DNA of 64,000 nucleotides, taken from Cristatella mucedo (Eukaryota; Bryozoa; Phylactolaemata; Cristatellidae). Under the pieces are notes generated by a model that made no database searches, was not told where the DNA came from, and was given only the letters and a program-made list of their open reading frames with translations. Below are positions 56,220 to 64,000 of the stretch, piece by piece (position 1 is the first letter of the stretch; each line of letters starts with the position of its first letter). The stretch covers positions 2,899,501 to 2,963,500 of the forward strand of contig WPIO01000025.1 of assembly GCA_009760855.2 (NCBI GenBank), given 5' to 3'. Made by a program: the position numbers and the translations under genes.

Positions 56220-56330
56220 GCAAGCGGATTTGTTCGGGTATGAAACGACCGTTCCATTTAGAATAGATAGTGGTGCTGACATAACCGGAACTACGAAGAC
56301 ACATACTAGGACCGCCTTGTCTCAAGCCTC
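56220..56330 (+). pseudogene. gypsy protease remnant
   Basis: RIDSGADITG keeps the D-S-G-A active-site signature of retroviral-type aspartic proteases. The rest of the domain is decayed. Confidence 0.55.
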
Positions 56331-56524
56331 CAGCGGTAAAAACACACAGTATCGGAAACCCCCATGGCTTAAGCGGGCACATTTAAAGCGAGGTTAAAGC
56401 AAAATAAAACGCCGCCTGCTGCCAGTCTGTGTAGTCACCGGGGAAAGAAATAATACCCTTAGCCGACAGGCTTCTCTGTGCATGAGACTGATCAAACTCA
56501 GCTTAGAGGAGACTATTCTTCGCG

Positions 56525-57013
56525 ATGCGGCATGGAAAGATTGTATTAATGCAATACCAGCCAGCAAAAATTTGTCTCAAAGCAGATGGGGAGCCAGACT
56601 GCGTACACGCTGCTCGTCCCATACCCAGACCGCTGTTCCCTTTAGCAAAGGATGAACTCCTTCGAATGAAGAAGAAAGGCATCGTCGGGTGCGTATCGGA
56701 CCCGACCGAACGGTGCTCTCCACCTATGCCGGTCCTGAAGCTCGACGGCAAAGTGCACCTTTGTGTCGACTTGAAGCGCTTAAATCGAGCAAATGGATTG
56801 TGGAATAACGAAACAAAAGAACTCGAGAATAGTCTACCAAAACATTTCACTGCATTAAGACCAGTTCCACATAGTGAGAGCTTTAATATTCCAGAATGTC
56901 CAGCAGAATATTGTCTTGATTCGTCTGCCGAGAAAATGATGCCTCTCCTGGTACGTCAGCATGCAGTGATCCCGATTGCCACTGTGGAGCATCCTCAACC
57001 CCACAGAGAATAA
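56525..57013 (+). pseudogene. gypsy reverse transcriptase, N-terminal part
   Basis: An open stretch with PIPRPLFPLAKDELLRMKKK, GIVGCVSDPTERCSPPMPVL and HLCVDLKRLNRA matches the start of Ty3/gypsy RT (P---+-K--EE--RM---GII--V--PTEW-SP---V-K--G--R-CVD--RLN). It diverges after LNRA. Confidence 0.75.
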
Positions 57014-57246
57014 AACAGGAAGAACTGGATTACCTGGTTTATGATTTAGACTTATCCAAGAACAAGGCTGAGTTGCTAGGATTAAGACTCCAACAATGGA
57101 TTATTTTCTAGGAAGATGTCACAATTACTTTAAAGCGAAAGCGCCGCCAGCACTTTGAGCCTTTCTTCAGAAATAAAAGTAATCTGGTTGGTGAAAGGTA
57201 CGTGCGACCTATGCTTTATCAGAGTCTGCCTTAGGTAAATGGCACT

Positions 57247-57576
57247 ATGTTTTTCTCTAATTTCAATACCTGCAGTGGATTTTTGACTATTCCGTTGTCC
57301 AATGAGGGCATTCGCTTACAACCATTTATAACGCCGTTTTATGTCTTTGTTTTCGGCGGCTGTGCTTCGGCATTACTAGAACCCGGCTGTCTTTCAGCGA
57401 TTTTGCACGATTTCTTGTGTGAGATCCAAGGTTTATCCATTTATATGGACGACTTTTTAATTACTGGATCCGCAGCGGCTGAGCATGACATCAGATTGTG
57501 TGATGTCATTTCCGTAATTTCAAAGTTGGGCCTAAAGTTGAATAGCAATGAGTATATCATCCGTCAGCCCCTTTGA
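57247..57576 (+). pseudogene. gypsy reverse transcriptase, catalytic part
   Basis: SGFLTIPLSNEGIRLQPFIT and the catalytic IYMDDFLITGSAAAEHD, followed by VISVISKLGLKLNSNEY, match RT palm blocks. YMDD is intact although the ORF as a whole is not. Confidence 0.75.
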
Positions 57577-57799
57577 CATTATCAGGGCATGTTATTAATG
57601 CCAGCGGCGTCCTACCGTTAGACGACGAAATGCAAGTCATCATTAAACTCCCTGGGACGACCAAAGTAAGCCCGGCTAAAGCAATGCCTAATTGTAATAA
57701 ACTAATTCGGGGTTTGTGCCAAATCTGGTCGCTGTTTCGAAACCGCTAAAAGAACTCCTCTCGCCCGACTCAGTGTGGTACTGAGAGCCTAACTAGAAG

Positions 57800-58205
57800 A
57801 AAACATTCCGGGAAGCTAAGTTGCTATTGACTAAGGCACCGATGTTGGCTTATTGCGACCCAAAAAAGTCTGGGATTGTCAGTGCCAATGCCAGTAGCTA
57901 TGGTCGAGGTGCCGTCCTGCTGCAGTGCGAAGGATCGCGAGAGCAAGATGTACATCCTGTCGCATTTGCATCCCGCGCGTTGTCGTGCGTCGAAATGAGG
58001 ACGCTCAGATCGAAAAAGAGTGTCTTACAGTGGTGTGGGCGTGCGAGACGTTCAGTCAGTACCTTGCTGGTTCGCCTTCTTGTGAGCTTTGTACTGACCA
58101 CGAGACGCTTATTCCGTTACTGAAAACTTCGCAATCTTTACCATGCTCCGCCTAGATGCCAATGCCTATTTATGCGAATGGTCCATTTTAACTCTCATGC
58201 CGTGT
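57800..58205 (+). pseudogene. gypsy RNase H remnant
   Basis: LLTKAPMLAYCDPKK and ANASSYGRGAVLLQCEG match the start of gypsy RNase H (the D-AS--GLGAVL pattern, here with N in place of the catalytic D). In the next frame, IEKECLTVVWACETFSQYLA keeps the E-L-VVW---+F--YL block, and CTDHETLIPLL the TDH--L--L block. Confidence 0.7.
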
Positions 58206-58870
58206 GTGGGGTTTTGCACCAGCTGTAATCGCTTGATTGCACATGCCGGTAGACCAGCAAGCAGTGAGTTAAAGAAGTCAAGACGGGATTTCAAAAATGC
58301 ATGGGCCAACTTAAATGTGGTATTCCTGTCTAAGCAAGCCTGGATTTTAGCAACGTTAAGTAGCTAGAAGTTGACAGACTTGACTGTTGAGCTGATGTGG
58401 TTGTCAATCGAAATGTCATTTTTGAACGTGACACCTAGATTTCGTGTATATTCAACTGAAGATACGATGGCAGAGCCTATTTTGAGCGTTAGCCTTTCCA
58501 ATATGTGATTCAAATTTGGTTTTTCCATAGCTAGTAAGTTGATTTTTATCATCATCCAATTTCAGAAAATTTGCTGTTATCCATGTGCGGATGTCATCAG
58601 TGCATGCATCAAGGGAGTTGTGAGAATACGACGTGCTGAGGACTGGGAGGGATCAAAGCAAAGTTACAGCTGAGTGTCTTTCGTATAGAAGTGGAAGCCT
58701 AGATTGTGCTTTTCAATCACATCGGCAAGAGGAACGGTTTATACCGTGCAAAGAACATGATCAAGCACGGAGCCCAGAGGTACCCCAGTTTGGAGGTTGT
58801 TCGAATGATCTTTGTTCATTCACATCTATTCGCAATACGCAGGACTCTCCTACTAAGATAGGACCTGTAT
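58206..58870 (-). mobile_element. LINE-A fragment nested in the gypsy element
   Basis: On the minus strand it covers the equivalent of FHFYADDTQLYL through LNDDKTNLL, LERLTLKIGSA, ARNLGVTF and VQNSAARL. It lacks the ORF end, 3' UTR and tail on its left side, so the tail side was lost. The gypsy sequence does not resume exactly, suggesting an accompanying deletion. Confidence 0.65.
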
Positions 58871-58879
58871 GACGATCAC

Positions 58880-59139
58880 GTATGCCTGACAGCCGGCCAG
58901 TTTTTTCGTTGAGGCTGATCTACGACAGCCATCAGAGGGTGACCAAATGTAATGACCACGTTAGGCTGTGTTTATACTGGCTAGGCATTAGCAACGATGT
59001 TAGGACATTTGTCGATTACTTTAGCTTCCGTCTAACCAACCAGAGAAGACAATTGCATGAGCCACTCATCCCGACACCGTTACCCAGTGTTCCTAAGCAA
59101 CAAGTTGCTGCCGATGCCTTTGAATGCGAGTTACTGCAG
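58880..59139 (+). pseudogene. gypsy integrase, N-terminal part
   Basis: A block with HQRVTKCNDHVRLCLYWLGI and NDVRTFVDYF matches the H2C2 region of gypsy integrase (H-G--K-----R---YWPG---D), with the zinc-binding residues partly lost. QVAADAFECE then matches the VAADLFE strand that starts the core. Confidence 0.7.
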
Positions 59140-59145
59140 TATTAA

Positions 59146-59605
59146 AGCTCTTACGCTGACCCACAAGGCCAAGGCCACGGCTTGGCTCCTTCGTACCTAG
59201 CTGAACTGCTGCATCAGTTTCAGCCCGTTCGCGCCCTCGGGTCCTGTGTGGACAATAAATTAGCTGTTCCACTCCTCCGCTTAAAGACCGTTGGAGACAG
59301 AAGCTTTGGCTCTGCAGGTCCTAGACTGTGGAACTCGCTTCCACAATTCTTACGCAACGACAACTACTCTCTTGCTGCCGGTTATGGCTCATCCTTTTCA
59401 GCGGTCCTGAGCTGCTACTCCCATGTTACTCACTACCTCAACTGCTCTCTTGACTCTGCTGTTTCGTGAGACTAAGTCTGTTGGCTACCGAAAGCGCACC
59501 GAAAGCCGCTTTGGCTGTGAGTGCGATATACAAAACTCTCCTGCGTAAAACTCACAAGGTCTTTATGACTTTGTGGAGTTACAGACGGAAATGCATTACA
59601 TTACA
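59146..59605 (+). mobile_element. LINE-B 3' copy inside the gypsy integrase, with TATTAA duplication
   Basis: A 460-base 5'-truncated LINE-B with PSYLAELLHQFQPVRALGSC, SFGSAGPRLWNSLPQFLRND and the full family terminus ending in repeated CATTA. TATTAA occurs directly before it (59140-59145) and directly after it (59606-59611), a target-site duplication. Confidence 0.85.
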
Positions 59606-59611
59606 TATTAA

Positions 59612-59890
59612 TGGTAATATATTTCTACCCACGAAATGCGGAAATCAAGGCATTGTCAAAATCGACGACCAAAGAAGTGGTGGCCGAACTGCAGACCAAA
59701 TCGGCTCTGGGGTATACACAGTCATTGAAGTCTAAATGTGGTCCACAATTTTGACTTCACGAATTTGGCGATTTCTAGAGGCGATAGATGTTTAAGCGGA
59801 CCAGCCCACATTTTATACAAGCCAAAGGGGAAATATAAAGAGCAAACTGCCAAATCTATTGTGAGGCAGCCTGACCGTGCCTCACTCTAA
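59612..59890 (+). pseudogene. gypsy integrase, core part
   Basis: In one frame VVAELQTKSALGYTQSLKSK is followed, after shifts, by KCGPQF (compare SDNGPQF) and HFIQAKGEI (compare HYPQANGQAE). The catalytic spacing is recognisable. Several stops interrupt it. Confidence 0.65.
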
Positions 59891-60169
59891 TGATGCAGTA
59901 GTCGATGCCTTGCACCCCTGCAGGCTTCAGTAGAGCACAACCGATCATTAGACGACAAATTAGGACGACGTTGCCTGTGCTTCCTCGGCACGTCGAATCA
60001 CAATGGCTGGTAAAGAAAACGGTGAAACTCAACAATGAACGTGCAAAAGTGCAACAGTAATAAACTCAAACTCAACAGCACTACCACAATCACCATCATT
60101 CTTCCATCATCTCCCATTTTTCACTATTTCATCATTCGCTCACTTTCACCTCTTCCATCCAGCCAACAG

Positions 60170-60458
60170 GTATTAGTGCTTACAAATGGCGAGAACAGCT
60201 GAAAGCACACGTGCAACGGTGACAGCTCAAGCAGTTACTCCTCAGTCGTTTGTCGTGCAGACTGACAATGGCAGCACAGTTAGAGGAACAGAAGACCGGC
60301 AGGTTAGCAAAGGTCGTAATTTCACTTGCCTCCTCCGAGTGACCGTTACCTAGCCTTGTACTAGATGAGAAGGCAGTTCATGGCGGCATGTATTATTATT
60401 TCGCTATCGTAATGTCATGGTTTGTTGTGGCCCCATTTTAGCTTGAGATCAAGGGGAA
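60170..60458 (+). pseudogene. gypsy integrase C-terminus and polypurine tract
   Basis: PQSFVVQTDNGSTVRGTEDR matches the end of gypsy pol (R-Y-V-T--G---RRN+-HL). A purine tract (AAGGGGAA, 60451-60458) lies just before the LTR. The region at 60060-60160 is CA/CT-rich and unassigned. Confidence 0.6.
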
Positions 60459-60687
60459 TGTGGCTATTTTGAGATTATGACACTGTCGTTGGATTTTGGG
60501 CCGTTTGCGATTTATGGCAGTATTATATGAGTATTGGGCGGCAAGGCCCGGGGAGTTAGGTCGAGGACACCGGGCGGGCAGTCTCGCACTGGCCCACTGT
60601 GGCGTCCGTGTGAATAAACGTCTTTGAGCCCACTTCGGTAATTTGTGTGGTATCCCGTACGTGCCGCTTAGAGAATGTCAAACTACA
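60459..60687 (+). repeat. gypsy 3' LTR (approximate)
   Basis: It starts TGTGGCTATTTTGAG directly after the polypurine tract, has an AATAAA signal at 60615-60620 and ends near 60680-60687 in a CA. Length is about 225 bases. The right end is uncertain because no 5' copy is available for comparison. Confidence 0.5.
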
Positions 60688-60689
60688 AC

Positions 60690-61650
60690 TGGTTGTATTA
60701 CGAAAGTGCAGCCGTCCCACCTGGCCGCTTGTCACGTGTCCAAAATAGAATAATGCCCGTAAATGTGAAGGCAATTTCAATAAACTACGATAAGTACAGC
60801 TTGAACCCGGCAGGAGTTCATGTTGCAAGTAAAATGTTTCGTTATAATTACTTTTATAGAACAATAAAGAGCATCTATTTATTCTTTTCAAGAAAAAATC
60901 TTATGTGGGAATAATTGAGCGAAGTCTTTGCCATAACTGTCAAACGTGACTCTGCAACGAGGTGGATTGCAAGACTGGAGGCTGTGAAAGCTATCGATGA
61001 TTAACGATACAGCATTGCAGGTCTTTTGGATCAATTGCTTGAAGGCGAAGGCTGAAAATTAGAAAAAAGGAAAGCTGGGTGGCTCCAACGTCATATCTCG
61101 AACTTAAGCTTTGGCTGTGTTGTCTTTTTGGTACACCATCTCAAAGAAGATTGACAGAGTTCAGAAGAGAATGCAAGATCCAAAGATGAACATCAAAGAC
61201 CCTCTAATAACCTTTGCTCTCTTGAGATTGAGTTTGCATGGCTTCGAGAAGGCCTGCGCCAAAAATTGCTACTAAATTCCAAAAAGTGAATTGTCAGATT
61301 GTACTCGAACCAAGAATCCGCCGAAGGATGAAGATGCCTGGAGAGCTCTCACGTGATGTTTATCTAGCGGCAGACATGCAGATTTTAAGAATAATGAAGG
61401 ACAGCAGAGACCACCTCCGAAAAGTAGTTACAACTAGGTTTTCCCGGCCCACAGATCATGATGCCAAATTGGGTTGCACGTTGAAAGTTGTCGCCAGGCT
61501 TTTTAAGAAACTTCACCCAACTAAACTCCGCCAACAAGGTTTAGATCTTGGAGGCTTCTACTATTCAGGCGTTAATGTGACAGACCTGTACGACAGAATA
61601 TGTAAAATGCATCTCGCTATACTTCCGCTTGCATCATCCTGCCTGTAACA
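60690..61650. repeat. tandem duplication, unit 1 (about 1.07 kb spacing)
   Basis: This unit and the next share blocks in the same order: TTACGAAAG-GCAGCCGTC, TTGAACC-GGCAGGAGTTC, TATTTATTCTTTTCAAGA, TGTCAAACG-GACTCTGCAAC and TAGATCTTGGAGGCTTCTA. One open frame (61238-61648) ends with LDLGGFYYSGVNVTDLYDRI; I do not recognise it. Confidence 0.65.
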
Positions 61651-61759
61651 GACGGGCAGCGTCCCGTCAAACGAGAGCCCGGCCTGCTACACCGCGTCAA
61701 CCGTGAGCCAGTGTGCTGTTACTGAGGAGCGACGAACCATTAGACCACACAATCTAGGC

Positions 61760-62730
61760 TTAATTAGTTGGCTTTTACGAAAGAGCAGCCGTCATGTCTG
61801 GTCGTTTGTCAGGTGTCCAAAAAGGGAACACTGGCCAAAAATGAGGTCAATTTCAGTAAACTATAAAAATCGCAACTTGAACCTGGCAGGAGTTCGCGCT
61901 GCATTTCAAGATTCCGTTGTAATTAGCTCTTCGTGAACAATAGAGAGCACCTATTTATTCTTTTCAAGATCAGCTGTGATGTGGTAGGATCTGAACAGAG
62001 TCGTAGCCATCGCTGTCAAACGCGACTCTGCAACTCTGTTGGATTGCAATAGTGGTGGCTGCTAAAGCTATGATCAATGAGTGGACGGTACAGCACCTTA
62101 CAGTCTTCTGGAGCACGCTGCTCGAGGACACAGTGGAATTTCTTTTAGAAGAAGAGTGAAGCTGGCAGTCTCGTATATTGTATCTTGAAGTGAAGACTTT
62201 TGGTCCTGTTGTCTTTTTGGTACAGCATCTTACGGAAGATCGACCGCGTTCAGAAAAGACTGCAGGATCCAAAGGTGGAGGACTTCAAGGACCCTCTTGT
62301 GACCTATATTCTCTTGAGATTGAGCTGTCAAGACTTAGAGAAGACATTTGACAAGAATCGCTACTAGCTGTAAAAAGGAGGTGTGAATTTTGGGGAGTTG
62401 CAGTTGAACGAAGAATCCGCTGAAGCACTCAGATGCGTGGAGAACTCTCTCAGAATGTTGGTCTGGCGGCACAAGAGCAGATTTCAAGAATAGTGAAGTA
62501 CTGAGTAGACTATCTCCGACATGAAATTACAACTGAGTGTTCCTGGTTCACAGATCTTGATGCCAATTTCGGCTTCTCATCACAATTGAGACCTTTGAAG
62601 AAACTTAACCCGACCAAACTCTGCCAGCAATATCTAGATCTTGGAGGCTTCTATTGTTCAGGCGTAAATGGGACAGGGCTGTACAAGGGAATATGTAAAA
62701 TGCGTCTCGCTACAAGTCACGACTCGGCAC
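61760..62730. repeat. tandem duplication, unit 2
   Basis: The second unit, strongly diverged. Its equivalent frame (62586-62798) shares KLNPTKLCQQYLDLGGFYCS with KLHPTKLRQQGLDLGGFYYS of unit 1. The bases between units (61650-61760) contain, on the minus strand, TGGTCTAATGGTTCG, which resembles a tRNA A box. Confidence 0.6.
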
Positions 62731-62892
62731 TGAAGACATCACTGGAGCTCGTGTCTTTCCTTATCAGTTATGAAGAAAATGTGTACTATAATTTTTGAGA
62801 GTTTCCTTGCAGGTTCTTCTCACCATAGCCATATCGGTTGCCAGTTGTGAAGATTCCGTTACAAAACTGAATTGTCATCTTGGGAATATTAT

Positions 62893-62960
62893 TAATAATG
62901 CTGTTTTTAGCATCCTCAGAGAACTGGATATCGTTCTAGGCACTTTACAGATAGCGTGTA
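62893..62960 (-). mobile_element. LINE-A tail fragment, antisense, diverged
   Basis: TTAATAATGCTGTTTTTAGC then ATCCTCAGAGAACTGGATAT and TCTAGGCACTTTACAGAT, the complement of the LINE-A tail with both hairpin arms still recognisable. Confidence 0.5.
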
Positions 62961-63289
62961 GAAAGCTTTACAAAACGATTTTTCGGATTGGCACCCGCAA
63001 ACAGCGTTCACAATCCAACGTATCCCGGTGAAAGCAATCGCCTTGTTCAACTGAGTGAGTTTTGAAGTTCTCCTTGAATTTTTCAAGATGAGCATCCAGA
63101 GTACAGAATATTTATTTTCGTTTTTCTCACTAATGTGGCTGATTCTAGCTATCCTTTTCATGATACTTTCTCTAGTGGACACACTTCGACGCAGAGTTGA
63201 AGTTGCCATGGGAGGAGAGCATATACGTGGGCCTTTATCAGAAGCTCAGCTGCATCGAGGATTTGTCTGAGGAGTGCAGGTAAGAGAGG

Positions 63290-63530
63290 TGAGCTGATGG
63301 GAACGGTTTGCTTCGCAAATGAGGTCGAGACTTGAGTAGGCCGCCGCCGACCTCTCTCCTGGAGGGAGGGCTAGCGTACCGGGCGGACTCCTATGGATGT
63401 CTGCTGCAGATGGCTGAGTCAGGGCAAGGAGATAAGCTGCTATAACCATGCTAGTTAGGTCAGAGCGTTTGAAGTTCGCTGTTTGATCTTTTTGAAGTGC
63501 ACTCATTGACCCCAGGGTCGATGCTCCAAG
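63290..63530. repeat. dispersed repeat C, copy 3 (right part only)
   Basis: It shares GAGTAGGCC-C-GC-GACCTCT, GTCAGGGCAAG, TAGGTCAGAGCGTTTG and GATGCTCC with 44280-44490. The rest of the window to 64000 shows no recognised feature. Confidence 0.5.
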
Positions 63531-64000
63531 TATTATGACTAAAAAACCCTCACCGGTTCAGGTACCTCAGCACGTACACCGTGCAAAGAGCTGAAGCTAG
63601 GAATACGCCATTGATTAATGGCAGCACTCAATAGTTCTGCACGCAATTATAGCAACGATGCCGCATGATTAAAAGCACAAAAAAGCCTGTACTCCACAGC
63701 TGATACATCCGACTGACTTCCTGCACACTTGCTAATACTAACTACAGCAACCTCTCAATGTCCCTTGAGATGTTTACCGGTAGTCAACTTATTGTTACAA
63801 CACTGATGCATGGGATTAAAGAATTTGTTTTTGTTTATAATATTTAATCTAATATCTAATTTATATAATACATAGTTTTGGTATATAACCCATTCCAGCC
63901 TTGCGCCGTCCAGCGGCTTGATGCAGCAACCGAAAGCACATCTACAGGCTCCAAGCTCGATTGACGCTGTCACAGGCACTGTACGTCTAAGAACGACCAA

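Larger units (their letters stand above)
55440..60687 (+). mobile_element. decayed Ty3/gypsy retrotransposon with two nested LINE insertions
   Basis: In order on the + strand are gag, a zinc knuckle, protease, reverse transcriptase, RNase H, integrase and a 3' LTR, so the pol order is PR-RT-RH-IN as in Ty3/gypsy. Many stops and frameshifts are present. A LINE-A fragment (58206-58870) interrupts it between RNase H and integrase, and a LINE-B copy (59146-59605) lies inside the integrase. No 5' LTR matching the 3' one is found. Confidence 0.75.

Overview
This window is animal nuclear DNA, probably from a marine invertebrate; I cannot name the species. The evidence is a 25-exon gene with GT-AG introns, long simple repeats, and non-LTR retrotransposons with their tRNA-derived SINEs. 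No prokaryotic gene organisation, rRNA, CRISPR array or functional tRNA was seen.

The one host gene I can assemble lies on the + strand from 9371 to 53333. It is a TDRD7-type protein: an N-terminal LOTUS (OST-HTH) domain, a low-complexity linker, a second LOTUS domain, then three extended Tudor domains. All 25 exons join with consistent codon phases into an open frame of about 1145 residues. It has a start codon behind an in-frame stop and a terminal TAG followed by an ATTAAA signal. TDRD7 proteins are germ-granule (nuage) components that bind Vasa-type helicases through LOTUS and dimethyl-arginine ligands through Tudor domains; that function is inferred from the family.

Most of the rest is mobile-element sequence. 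LINE-A, a CR1/L2-type LINE, has an intact 993-codon endonuclease plus reverse transcriptase ORF (30728-33709) in sense inside intron 11 of the TDRD7-like gene. About 18 truncated relatives occur on both strands; nearly all that keep their 3' end finish with the same hairpin and a TTATTA-type tail. A tRNA-derived SINE (SINE-A) carries a version of that tail, which suggests it uses the LINE-A machinery. Other families are a second tRNA-derived SINE (SINE-B, five copies), a second LINE (LINE-B), another LINE fragment, a Tc1/mariner remnant and an isolated LTR.

Layout: 1-9100 is flank made of LINE-A and LINE-B pieces, an LTR and microsatellites. 9371-53333 is the TDRD7-like gene with repeat-laden introns. 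53.9-54.4 kb is an antisense LINE-A copy. 55.4-60.7 kb is a decayed Ty3/gypsy element (gag, protease, RT, RNase H, integrase, 3' LTR) broken by one LINE-A and one LINE-B insertion, the latter with a clear TATTAA target-site duplication. 60.7-62.7 kb is a diverged tandem duplication of unknown content, and 62.9-63.5 kb holds further repeat fragments.

I found no convincing wholly new system. The most interesting items are the intact LINE inside a germ-granule gene, the shared LINE/SINE tail hairpin, two perfect 24-27 bp inverted repeats, and a decayed unrecognised coding-like stretch at 42.55-43.42 kb. Boundaries of decayed repeats were judged by eye and may be off by tens of bases.
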